Assembly (NCBI GenBank): GCA_030549495.1
Contig: JAUIRK010000008.1
Coordinates: forward strand, 186,001 to 250,000
DNA length: 64,000 bases
Direction of reading: 5' to 3'
From: Nectonema munidae
Lineage: Eukaryota; Nematomorpha; Nectonematoida; Nectonematidae
Shown: positions 54,036 through 64,000 of the stretch, piece after piece
Numbering within the stretch: the stretch's first letter is position 1
Layout: every line of letters starts with the position of its first letter
Position numbers and translations under genes: made by a program
Notes under the pieces: generated by a model
The model's database searches: none
What the model was told of the DNA's origin: nothing
The model's input: only the letters and a program-made list of their open reading frames with translations

Positions 54036-54686
54036 CTTTAAAATAGTGTATTCAGAGCATATCTAAAGCCCTAAATTTATAAGACTACTTTATATTTTTT
54101 TTTACAAAATTTGTGAATTTAAATACTATACTTCCAGCGAAAATATTTTAATTAAGTTTGCAGAATATACAATAGTTTAAAAAAAATCCAAAATTGTTAG
54201 GGGGTGGAATAGGCTTTTCAGTTGAAAAATGAAGGAGTCTACCAGGCACATTACAGGAATTGATGAAAGGATATTTAATTCATAGAGAAAACAAATAACT
54301 GAAGGTTAGTTAGTTTTATGAGTGAATGTAGTCTAAAGGCAAAGAGTCTACTAGACACCCTGCGATGTTTATATGAAAAAATATGATTGATTCAGGGGTG
54401 GTAAGTGTATAAAATGAAATTATAATTGTGCAAACAAAAAATTAAGATCGCATTATTTCATTTTACTCAGCATCATTCAAAAATAGTTTAAAAGCTAAAT
54501 TGATACAAGCCACAAAAAGTAAAATAACTTTTAACATTTTGCAATGATTTGCCTTTTATAATAAATTTTAAGGAAAAAAAGTTTATCAGAAAAAGTTATA
54601 GAACTTCAACAAAAACTAAAAAAATTTAGGGTAGAACTTAAGTTTTTGGAAACTAATTTGACGTACCCCCCTACAGCATACTCTAT

Positions 54687-54837
54687 GGGTGGCATGGCAG
54701 GTTGGTTGAGATGATGGACTTAGCACGGAAGCCTCTGGATTCGATTCCTCATCGATACGAATTTGTTCATAGTTTGACATAAGCGGTACATCAGTGCCTT
54801 GTCAACAAAAATACACCCGCTGTACCTTACCTTTTAC
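54687..54837 (+). mobile_element. tRNA-derived SINE, family 1, diverged copy 5
   Basis: Keeps the box spacing, ATAAGCGGTACATCAGTGCC body and TACCTTACC tail, but differs at many positions. An older copy or subfamily, inside E1. Confidence 0.7.
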
Positions 54838-55068
54838 TCAAAATTGAAAAATTTGTTACATAATTAACATAAGAGAGAAAGGAAAGAAAATAAACTAATA
54901 AAGCAATTTTCACTATTTTAAAATGCGACCGTCTGTTCTCAGAATAATTTCAAAATAATAGGAGGCATAAAGATTTGGAGTTTATTTGATATTTTCAAAT
55001 TTTTATAAACAGCAAAAGCGAACATTTAAGTAGCTAGCCCTTTTAATTAAAAAATTATTTAATCTAAC

Positions 55069-55419
55069 GGTCGATAGACATTTCGCCACAAAAACAATTT
55101 GCCCCCTGGACAAATTGTCTCATAGGCTATTGTTTCATTCATCTTTGCTTATTAAATGTGTAAAATTTTATATTCTTGTTTATTTTATCTCTATTAAATT
55201 ATTTCAAATTAATCATTTTATCTCTTAATTTTTTAGAATTGTCCATGAGACAAAATATCTTATGAAAATAACGGGGCGAATTGTCCATGAAAAAAAATGT
55301 CTTATGAAAATAATGGGGCGAATTGTCCATGGGACGAATTGTCTTATGAAAATAATGGAGCGAATTGTCCATGGGACGAACTGTCTTATGAAAATAATGG
55401 GGCGAAATGTCCAAGGACC
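55069..55419. mobile_element. Element R: short relative of element L
   Basis: Ends GGTCGATAGACATTTCGCC and inverted GGTCCTTGGACATTTCGCC. Its left 160 bp is the inverse of 53870-54035. Right half is an array of about four GGGGCGAATTGTCCATG units. Flanking 8-mers AATCTAAC/AAACTAAG match 6 of 8. 351 bp. Confidence 0.78.
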
Positions 55420-55894
55420 AAACTAAGATAAATCAAAGTATACGAGAAAAGAAAACCATTGCGTTTTTTTGAATATTTGTCTACAAATAAAATTCTGACA
55501 GCTGTCATAAATAATAGATCAAGTACATTTTTAACAACTGAAACGTTTTGTTTCGATATTATATTTTTACTATAATAATCAACAAATTTTCTTTAAAAAA
55601 GGTATTTGATTATGTACAGTGTTACTTATAAAATTGAACAATCGAACATTATAAAAGATATCTCTGCTCAAATATTAAGAAAATAGAGTATTCTTGCTTT
55701 TAACCCGAATAGCTAATCAAAATATTCATTCACAAATAACTATTGAAAAAATTAAAGTTTTCAAATGTAACAAACGATTAAATGACCTTTGTTGAAAAAA
55801 AATTCTTAGCGCGAGTCTAACAATATTCATTGATATGAAATTGTAACAATTGGAAACTATTTTAATTTAACTCTAAATGCAAACTAGAAAGAAG

Positions 55895-56108
55895 CAGTGG
55901 TGTAACCATAAAAAAGTTAATGGGGGGGGGGGGGGGGGGGGGGGCACAATTTAAAAACAAAAAACGTGAGCAACATTTTGTATACTTTCTTGATCCTTTC
56001 ATTGGAGAAATTTTCAAAAACTGATATCGCATAAGTTGCATGGGGGCACCATGCGGTACATAGGAGTGTGGGCACGGCCCCTCATGCCCCAGCCTAGCTA
56101 CGTCACTG
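55895..56108. mobile_element. MITE M (hAT-type) within E1
   Basis: Ends CAGTGGTGTAACCA and inverted CAGTGACGTAGCTAGGC; flanks GAAAGAAG/GAGAGAAG match 7 of 8. Contains a 23-G run at 55922-55944. The same insertion is at 53032-53103 plus 56569-56693 (E2) and 57463-57662 (E3), so it predates the spread of E. Confidence 0.82.
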
Positions 56109-57131
56109 GAGAGAAGAGAACTGAATGAGATAGGACAGCTTAACAAGAGAAGAGAGCTTGAGTGAAAGATTGAGTTTTAGCAGAAAAAGCGGAAGAGAAA
56201 AACAGAGGAGACAGAAAGAGAAATAGAATCACTGTGACAGATGAGAAAATCTAGTAGATCATCAACATGTGTTTGCCCAAAAATACTATAAAGAGGAGAC
56301 ACTGTGATAAACATTGCTGACTTATTGTGTGTATATTGAAGCAATGGATTATTATTATTATATAGCTCTCACGCATCGCCTGTAAAATATGTTCGATAGG
56401 AATTTCAGAGCAGCTTGGCATGATGTTTGATTGATTCGAAAGTCTGCATTCCTTCTATGCGATCATCATACATGTTTTATAAACAAGCAGCAACTCTTAC
56501 TTATAGAAAATTGGGGGGGGGGGGGGGGGGGGCGGTCGCCCCCCTGGATGTGCGCCCCTGCCATGCATCTTATGCGATATCAGTTTTTGAAAATTTCTCC
56601 AATGAAAAGATCAAGAAAGTATAAATAATGGTGCGCAAGTTTTTTGTTTTTAAATTGTGCCCCTTCTATCAACTTTTTTTGGCTACACAACTGCTTCTGT
56701 CTAATTTGCATTTATAGTTAAATTAAAATAGTTTTCAATCGTTATAATTTTATATCAATGAATATTGTTAGACTCGCGCTAAGAATTTTTTTTCAACAAA
56801 GGTCATTTAATATTTATCACTACGTTTGTTACATTTTGTAAAATTTGAAAACATATTTTCAAGTCAAGAAATTCTTTTATAGCTATTTGCGAATGAATAT
56901 TTTGACTAGCTATTCAGTTTAAAAGCAAGAATACTCTATTTGTTTAATATTTGAGCAGAGATATTTTTATAATGTTCGATTGTTAAATTTTATAATAACA
57001 CTGCACATAATCAAATCACATTTTTTAAGAAAATTTGTTGATTATTATAATAAAAATATAATATCGAAACAAAATGTTTCATTTGGTAAAAATGTACTTG
57101 ATCTATTTATGACAGCTGTCAGAATTTTATT

Positions 57132-58028
57132 AAAAAAAGTGATTTGACTATGTAGTGTTACTTATAAAATTTAACTATCGAACATTATAAAAAAGATCTC
57201 TGCTCAAATATTAAGCAAATAGAGTATTCTTGCTTTTAAACTAAATAGATAATCAAAATATTCATTCCCAAATAACTATTGAAAAAAATTTCTTGACTTG
57301 AAAAAATTAAAGTTTTCAAATGTAGCAAACGTAGTGATAAAGATTAAAAATGAATTTTGTTGAAAAAAAATTCTTAGCGCGAGTCTAACTATATTCATTG
57401 ATATAAAATTGTAACGATTGAAAACTATTTTAATTTAACTCTAAATGCAAATTAGACAGAAGTAGTGGTGTAGCTAAAAAAAAAGTTGATAGAAGGGGCA
57501 CAATTTAAAAACAAAAAACTTGCGCAACATTATTTATACTTTCTAGATCCTTTCATTGGAGAAATTTTCAAAAACTGATATCGCGTAAGTTGCATGGGGG
57601 CACCATGCGGTACTTAAGAGTGTGGGCACGGCCTCTCATACCCCAGCCTAGCTACGTTACTGGAGAGAATAGAGCTGAATGAGATAGGAGAGCTTAACAA
57701 GAGAAGAGGGCTTGAATGAAAAAAGAGAGCTTGAGTGAATGATTGAGTTTTAGAAGAGAAAGCGGAAGAGAAAAACAGAGGAGAGAATGTGTTTGCTCAA
57801 AAATACTACAAAGAGGAGACACTGTGATAAACATTGCTTACTTATTGTGTGCATATTGAAGCAATGGATTATTATTATATAGCTCTAACGCATCGTGTGT
57901 AAAATATGTTCGATAGGAAAAATGCGATCATCATACATGTTTTAACAAGCAGCAACTCTTACTTATAGAAAATTATTGGGGGCGAAGGTCATTTTCGCCC
58001 CCCCCCCCCTTCCGGATGTGCGCCCCTG
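57132..58028 (-). mobile_element. Element family E, copy E3, truncated
   Basis: Same orientation as E1's right part and ends GGATGTGCGCCCCTG at 58028. The left end is cut where it meets E2 at about 57131. Carries MITE M at 57463-57662 and a C run near 58000. Confidence 0.8.
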
Positions 58029-58524
58029 GTTTACATAACTATCTTTTCTTTCAGAAGATACGACTTTAGACTTCTCCAATACAAAGATTATTACTACAAG
58101 TTTCAGAATTTATTATAATAAATTAAAGATTTAATTTACCATAAATGAAATCTTAAAAAAAATTTGAAAAAAATTAAACATCAAATGAAAAATAAAATTT
58201 TTTTAGTAAAAACTAAGGTAAAAATACACTGTTCTAAAAATTAATTTTCCAAATATTAAATCAAAATCAAACACAGAAAATTTTCTTAAAAATAGTAATG
58301 AACTTAAACCCTTTTATATAAAATAATTAAAATTTATCCTAATCCTTTCCCAAACTTCATAGCCTTTAGTTTCAGAACATCTTCTCCTTTTGAAGTATGA
58401 AAATGTGCTTATTTGCAGCTTTGTCCTTCGAATAGCTTTTTTTGGCCTTGTTTTTGAGAGTTGTTTTAGTACAACTTTGTTCTATTAGGGGCATAAAATT
58501 TGTTCTATTAGGAGACGTGAGCAT
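58029..58524. other. No feature recognised
   Basis: AT-rich spacer right of the nested block. Confidence 0.5.
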
Positions 58525-58786
58525 TAGTGGGATTCAGCCGGTTCGCACCGGTCCGTTAAAACCGTCTCACGGAATTTTGTGAGTACGAGGAACAGTAAAA
58601 TATTTATTTATCTTTATAGTACAGACCGCACAGTAAAATAATCACCCACAACATCATCATAATGATTCTTGTTTAACCATTATTTTAAAATTTTATTGTG
58701 AAATAATCAAAATTGATCAGTTTATTTGCTGACAAATTTGACTTTTTTGTAACAGAATCTGCTGACAAAAAATTTGAATCCCACTA
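58525..58786. mobile_element. hAT-type MITE
   Basis: Starts TAGTGGGATTCAGCCGGTTC and ends with the inverse GAATCCCACTA. Partial copy at 25316-25386. No clear target duplication; a SINE abuts on the right. Confidence 0.7.
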
Positions 58787-58790
58787 CTCG

Positions 58791-58927
58791 ACGTGAGTAA
58801 GGTGGTTAGATACTGGGTTTCGATAACTCAAGGTATTGGGTTCGATCCTGCATCAAGGCTCCTTTCCTCATAATTCGATACAACAACGCATTATCAATGA
58901 AAACACCCCACGGTAATTTTACCTACC
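58791..58927 (+). mobile_element. tRNA-derived SINE, family 1, copy 6
   Basis: Head GTTAGATACTGGGTTTCGAT and B box GGGTTCGATCCTGC conserved, with a small body deletion and a short TTTTACC tail. Confidence 0.83.
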
Positions 58928-59138
58928 ATTGTGTTATCAGCACTGAGCCATTCACATTGGAATTTGATGACATCTAACCGTTCTAGTATTGCCTTAAATT
59001 TCCTTTTGTTTGAACATTTGTTATACAAATCAATCACTTGTTCAAGCTTGTATCGTATTGCTTGTTCTGATATGATTTGAAAAATTAATTAATTTCTCTA
59101 CAGTAGTATCACATATTTTGATAATTCTGAACATAAGT

Positions 59139-59160
59139 TAGGTAGGTAGGTAGGTAGGGA
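59139..59160 (-). repeat. CCTA-repeat 3' tail of the LINE
   Basis: Four to five TAGG units on the + strand, lying just beyond the 3' UTR-like sequence of the LINE, as expected for a LINE with a short-repeat tail. Confidence 0.6.
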
Positions 59161-61150
59161 GATTTGTAAGCACTTTCCAGCTGGAGCTGATATGCTTGCA
59201 AATCTGTTGGAATTTAGTTTTAAAATGAGAAATTTTTTCCCTTGGGGGGTTTTTTTAAAAAAAAAAAAAAAATTGGAAGAATTTTTTAATGATGGAAAAA
59301 AAAAATTTTTTTAAAAAATTGTTTTTGGTGGTGATGGGTTATTGTGATTGGGTACTTGGGGTAGGATTGAGTGTTTAGTTTGCAGAGAGTATTGGTTCAA
59401 TTGTGATTATGAAAAAGAGATGTTTAATGAGTATTAAGTGTTGTAGCAGATAATGTAGAGAGAATGGAATATCTTTAAAAAAGGAGCAGCTTTTTTCAAG
59501 GAGTTGGTGTCGGTGAGAAAGAAATATTGGACAATGTATAGATGTTTCAATGTAATGATAGCTAAAACGACAGAAAGGGTTTGAGTAAAGTTTGAATTTG
59601 AAAAATTATGCAAGGTCAATGGGATGAGAGCCAAAATGATGTTCCGATTGAATGGGTGAAAGTGTTTGTTTGAAATGAGTTGTGATAATGGCGCAGATGT
59701 CTGAAGTGATATGGTGGTTGAGACAAAAAATTGTTGCCACTGTAGTAGTTTAGAGTTTGTTATTGTGTTTGTAAATGTGGAGATGAGTAGAGAAAATAGG
59801 GGTAGGAACTTTGAAGCGTCGATTCTTGATTTTGCAATGTAATCAATAAGGTAGTTTTCGAAACAGCTGAAATGAGCTGGTTACCAGACAATTTCTAATT
59901 GGAAGTGATTATATAAGTAAATAAGTTTGTTTGCTAAAATAAAATTTGAGTGTGAGATTTTGTTTTTAAGTTTTAGGTCATTTAATAAATTTTGCGAGTC
60001 GGTGAAAAATGTTATATATTTGAAGGAGATAGAAAAAAAGTTAGGTTGTTAAGGAGTATGTTGTATGATAGTAATACTGCGTGAATTTCTGTTTCATGTG
60101 CAGTGATTTCTGGATCTAGATTTGTGTGTAGGATGAGGAAAGGGTTTTTTTTGTGTTTTGTAGGAATGCTGCGCATGCGGCTGAAGAGCGATGTTGTGAT
60201 TTGGAAAAGTCAGTGAAAATTGAAAAACGAGCTGATAATTTTTCTTGTACGTTGGTAAGCTATAGAGTTTAGGTCAACATATCTATGGTGAGAGATGTTA
60301 GTGGTGTAAGGAGGCGATGAAGGAGGGTGGACATGATGTGATGTTTTGTTAGGATCGAACTGAATTAATAAAGAATAGTAATACCGCAGTGATTGGCATG
60401 TTTGTGTTGTATATAGGTTGGTGTAAGGATGTGATAGGGGTAGAGAGCAGAAAGTGATTAGGTATTTTTTAAGGACCGTTTTCTTTATATTGAGATAAAG
60501 GGGTAACGTATCAGTGAATAATTTAAGTTTTGTACTTGATGTAGTGTGATAGTCTTTGCTGAGAGAAAGAAAACACAGGCGATAAATTTTGATAAATATT
60601 AGATGACTGATGTTTAAACTCTGAACTCCATGAAAGAAATCCATATTAGAGGACAGGGAAAATGAGACTTTTATAAATAAACTTTTTGATTTTTCGCGTA
60701 CGTCCCCATTTCTAAAATATTGCGTTTTTAAGTAAGAAAATAGTTTTGACCAATTTTTGAGAGGTGCTTTTAAAATAAGTGGAAAATTTTAAGTTGGGTT
60801 GGAAATTAAGCCTAAGATAATTTACTTGGTTCTGTGGATCTAATGTGTTTGTTGTGTTGAGTTGCAAGTGTAATGGTTTAATTCTTTTGCGTGTGAAATG
60901 AATTAAGTAGAATTTATTAGAGTTAAAAGAAATATTGTTTGGTTGTGCTTTGATTTGGATTTGTTTTAGTTGAGAAAGGGATTATTAGAGGTTTTCGCTA
61001 TTCTCAGACCTTGAAAATAAGAAAAAAAGGACATCGGGAAAATCCTGAGAAATATTAGAGTTGTTATTGATTAAAGTTTAGAAGAAGGTTTATGAGTATT
61101 CAAAGTAAGTTGGATAAGCTGCCAACTTGAGGAGTAGAGAGAGAGACTGA
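59139..61150 (-). mobile_element. 5'-truncated LINE with RT and RNase H remnants
   Basis: Reading the - strand from 61150: the RT core LSTPQVGSLSNLL matches the PQGSPLSPLLF block, and QDFPDVLFF sits where FADD is expected (second D lost). The thumb NNISFNSNKFYLIHFTRKRI follows. A 144-codon open frame at 60644-60210 covers the connection region. RNase H follows: SIFTDFSKSQHRSSAACAAF, ITAHETEIHAV, ITFFTDSQNLLND and PAHFSCFENYLIDYIAK give the D, E, D and H/D blocks. A 66-codon frame lies at 59634-59434. The 3' end meets CCTA repeats (59139-59160). Frame changes and stops make it non-functional. RNase H places it among I/Jockey/R1-type LINEs; the exact clade is not decided. Confidence 0.85.
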
Positions 61151-61718
61151 AATTAATTTTATGTCGCATAGATATTGTACTAGTAATTCCAGACAACAAA
61201 AATGAAAGGCTTAATCTTTTTTCCACAAAATCCTATGTAAAAACTATTTTTTTTAAACCAAGTAAACTCTATTTTTTACTACTCGAATTCTCAAATTTCA
61301 TATATGAGCTAATTTTCGTTAGTTTATCTTTCGTTTTTTAATTGTCTTTATTTTTTCTAAGATCTGAATGTTCGCAATTAGAAAATGGATAAATCGACCT
61401 GAAGTAATCTGATATTTCTATTAATTACTTTTATAAAAATTAAATTACAAAATTATATTCTTATTTCATTACTTTATTTATCTTCTCAAATTCCTCCTTT
61501 ATATTCATGGCATATGAATCTAAGGCTATGATTTTCAACCTTGGCTTGAGTTGTGCATGCTGCAAAGTTGCAGAAAAATTGGACTAGCAATATCATATCA
61601 AAACTAAAGATTTTTTTTGAGTATATCAATGTATATGATTTTTTCGTTTGCTGCTTGTGTTGGTTTTTAGTCTTTGTTAAAGGTTTAGAACTACAGATCT
61701 AGTGTTATCCGTGGATCT
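61151..61718. other. No feature recognised
   Basis: AT-rich spacer between LINE and SINE. Confidence 0.5.
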
Positions 61719-61865
61719 TATGAGTAAAGTTGGTTAGATACTGGGTTTCGATAACTCAAAGTTTTGGGTTCGAATCGGCCTCAAGCCTACTTTCTTCATA
61801 GTTCGATACAAGCGACACAATTGTGTCTTTTAGATGAAAACACCTCACAGTAAGTACCTTTACCA
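61719..61865 (+). mobile_element. tRNA-derived SINE, family 1, copy 7
   Basis: Good match across head, body (GATACAAGCGACACAATTGT) and TACCTTTACC tail, with a few substitutions in the B box. Confidence 0.84.
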
Positions 61866-62394
61866 TATTTACAGTATCAAACCGGGACAAAAGGGTATTG
61901 AAAAAATTCAAGAACAAAGTTTTGTATTTCTTAAAAAAATACTTTAGAAGTAAATGATCATTTTTTGTACAAAAAATAGATAAACAAACAATCACATTTG
62001 TAGCTAAATTTCCCGGATTCCACTCTTATGCAGAGACAATTTTAAATTTTAAATATACTCAACAATTATATAATTATGTATTTACTTGCAAGTTAACAGT
62101 TAGTGTACCCCGTAAAAATTTTATGCTCGGTTACAACCATGGGTAATTTTTACCTATTTTTATATGGTTAAAATTTATAGTGTTTTTAAAGTGTTAATAC
62201 TACATTTAAATATAGCTTGAATATTGTAAGTTATTTAAGATTTAGTTAAAGTTTTTATAAATTTTTAATAATTTAGTTATTTTATATTTAAACGACAATT
62301 TTATTAAGTTAAATATCAATGCAACTTTCACACACTTTGAAAGAGTGTTCTAAACATATAATTTTTTCAAATTATACATGCTGAATGAGATTTT
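61866..62394. other. Probable 3' part of the piggyBac element
   Basis: AT-rich sequence between the SINE and the transposase stop. A TTAA lies at 62094, but no CCC terminus adjoins it, so the element boundary is not fixed. Confidence 0.35.
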
Positions 62395-64000
62395 CAGTCA
62401 TTCCTACAAACTTCACATCTTTTAGCCTTAACCAACTTTACAGGGCCTTGATTTTCTTTTTTGCATGAATATCCACAAAGTTCTAAAGAAATAACAACGT
62501 CTTTTTGTAAACTTGGGATTCTTCTATTTATATGTTGATCGACAAGCTGGTAGCCCAAGTTTACCAAGAAGTCATAATGCGTAATTGAACTGAATTAATT
62601 TTGTTATAAACATAATGAGCATTTATGCAAGACAAATCTAGAAGCTTACACATGAAAGCAAATGGCCATCTTCTACACTTTCTTTTACAACTGAAAGCCC
62701 TTGCTTTTTTTTTTATCAATTATATCAACGCCACTTTTTGTTTTATTATAAAATAAAACTTGACTTGGTTTTTCACTATTATTATTTTGACAGCTTAAAG
62801 TATCAAAAGAGTCAATTAGCAAAACAGGAAAAGACTTTTTTGTTATAAAAACAACACAACACTTTTTTATTATTGAAAAAAAATCGACTTTCTCCTTTTT
62901 TAGCTTTGAGTTTAGCTATACTTTTTGAAGGAAGACATCTTTTATTTTTTTTATTGTTCCCACATATGTTGTCTTTTGATTCAGAAGTTTATCAACAAGA
63001 TTACAGGAAGAAAAAAAATTGTGACCAGTTTAATTTCTACCTGAATTCATAAAGGGCTTCATAAGATCAAAAACGATAGAACCAGTTTTACTCAAATGCG
63101 TTTGTTGAAGACTATCTTTATATGTTTTTGAACCGATATAAACTAGAGTCTAGAGACCATTGAAAACATATTCCCCTCCACTACTTGCAATCAAAAAAAC
63201 TTTGATCTCAAACTTTCCAGGTTTAGAAGGAATGTACTGCTTGAAACTCACATTACCATGAAACTCCAATAATAATTACTCATCAATAATCAAGTAAGGA
63301 GGCGCAACTATATTCTTGAAAACTTTGAAAAACTTTTTCACTTAGAAATCGTATAGGAGCTAAAGGATCTTCTTTGTCTCTTCTCAACTTATCGTCAAAA
63401 CGTAAAAAACTTTTTATTTCAAGAAATCTTTTTCGAGACAGTGTAGCTCTAAATATAGGCTGTCCATGTTTATTAGACCAAAGATTCAAGGTAGACCTAT
63501 ATCCAGCATTATATGCTCCGCCAAGAATAAGCAAGCAAAAAAAGCATTCATTTCTATTTCGTGAATGACATCCCATTTCTTTTTTTTACCAGATTCAAGA
63601 TAATGCAAATTGATGGTTCTTCTTGCATGCAAGTTTGTGTAAACAGTTGAATTCTCAATTATTTCATTGCAAAAAAGAAGAAATGCTTCAATTTCTTTCT
63701 TAGCATTTATTTTATGATTAATTTTGAATGGTTCATTTTTGAAAATATTTTCAGATCTTTATCGACCAGAGTTAGAAGAACCATTATTGTTCCATTCTCT
63801 TCCATCAGGTGCAAAAAAGTTATTTCTGAACTATCATAATTTCTTTTAGAAGAATTTGGAGAAAGCTGATCACTATAAAACTCACTTTCGCTCTCGGATG
63901 ATGAAGAACTTGGTTCGTAAAAAGCGTCGCTTATTTTCGAAGAAACGGAATCATTCTCGTACGATTCGGCGTTACTTTGATATTCTTGTATGGAAGTTTC
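62395..64000 (-). pseudogene. piggyBac transposase, decayed, runs off the right edge
   Basis: Enzyme that cuts and pastes elements at TTAA. The - strand from 64000 shows an acidic/serine N-terminal region (SSSSSESESEFYSDQLSPNS). Then come NEIIENSTVYTNLHARRTIN, an intact block at 63576-63283 with GGAYNAGYRSTLNLWSNKHG, SRKRFLEIKSFLRFDDKL and DPLAPIRFLSEKVFQSF. Next are the EFHGN, IPSKPGKFGIK-type region, the NLVDKLLNQKTTYVGTIKKN block and KSGVDIIDK. The C-terminal zinc-ribbon remnant is GYSCKKENQGPVKLV then RCEVCRND with stop at 62395-62397. The order matches the family, but many frame changes and stops interrupt it. The N-terminus lies outside the window. Confidence 0.88.

Larger units (their letters stand above)
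53104..56560. mobile_element. Element family E, copy E1, inserted into E2
   Basis: Both ends carry CAGGGGCGCACATCC as perfect 15-bp inverted repeats, and the flanks are identical 8-mers CCATGCAT (53096-53103 and 56561-56568). CAG ends plus an 8-bp duplication point to hAT. 3.46 kb including later insertions: element L, a SINE, element R and an older MITE M. No transposase ORF seen. Confidence 0.82.
52738..57131 (+). mobile_element. Element family E, copy E2, 5'-truncated and split by copy E1
   Basis: 52738-53103 and 56561-57131 together form one continuous copy once the inserted E1 (53104-56560) is removed. Sequence order matches the inverse of 55481-56422 in E1 and of E3. Contains an interrupted copy of MITE M. 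No transposase ORF; non-autonomous DNA transposon. Confidence 0.75.

Noticed and set aside
55199-55414. 71-codon frame with repeating MDNSPHYFHKT units
   Set aside because: It is the tandem array of element R read in one frame; no start context and no relatives as a protein.

Overview
This window looks like intron- and transposon-rich nuclear DNA from an AT-rich invertebrate genome. Genes are split into short exons with GT/AG borders, there are tRNA-derived SINEs, and no operons, rRNA or CRISPR are visible. An arthropod is likely because the main gene is a secretin-family receptor closest in my reading to arthropod PDF receptors. A copepod-like crustacean is a guess from the base composition and repeat load.

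Two host genes could be rebuilt by eye from splice sites, reading-frame phase and protein motifs. (1) On the + strand, 11 exons between 16487 and 41462 encode a class B (secretin-family) GPCR. They cover most of the extracellular hormone-receptor domain (including a 27-nt micro-exon), all seven transmembrane helices and the cytoplasmic tail. Every junction keeps phase. The signal peptide and first ectodomain cysteine must lie in one or more upstream exons that I could not identify. (2) On the - strand, five exons between 51494 and 43845 chain in phase into a 187-residue multi-pass membrane protein with a cysteine-rich loop, which I do not recognise.

The rest is mostly mobile DNA. There are seven copies of one tRNA-derived SINE and a second tRNA-like SINE family. 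A 5'-truncated LINE with reverse transcriptase and RNase H remnants lies at 59.1-61.15 kb, and a second LINE scrap at 10.7-10.9 kb. A decayed piggyBac transposase runs off the right edge, and short TTAA-flanked piggyBac-type MITEs are scattered through the window. Several hAT-type MITEs have 8-bp target duplications. A pogo/Tigger transposase fragment lies at 52.5 kb. The 52.7-58.0 kb block is a nest of elements: one element inserted in a second copy of its own family, with further insertions inside it, resolved by target-site duplications.

Other points are a pure 588-bp CA/TG array, several hairpin elements, and a rearranged duplication that copied part of a receptor exon into the intron region upstream. 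A stretch near 23.1-24.4 kb has base use unlike its surroundings. Long stretches (most of 1-16 kb, the large receptor introns, 41.5-43.8 kb) hold nothing I can call a gene.
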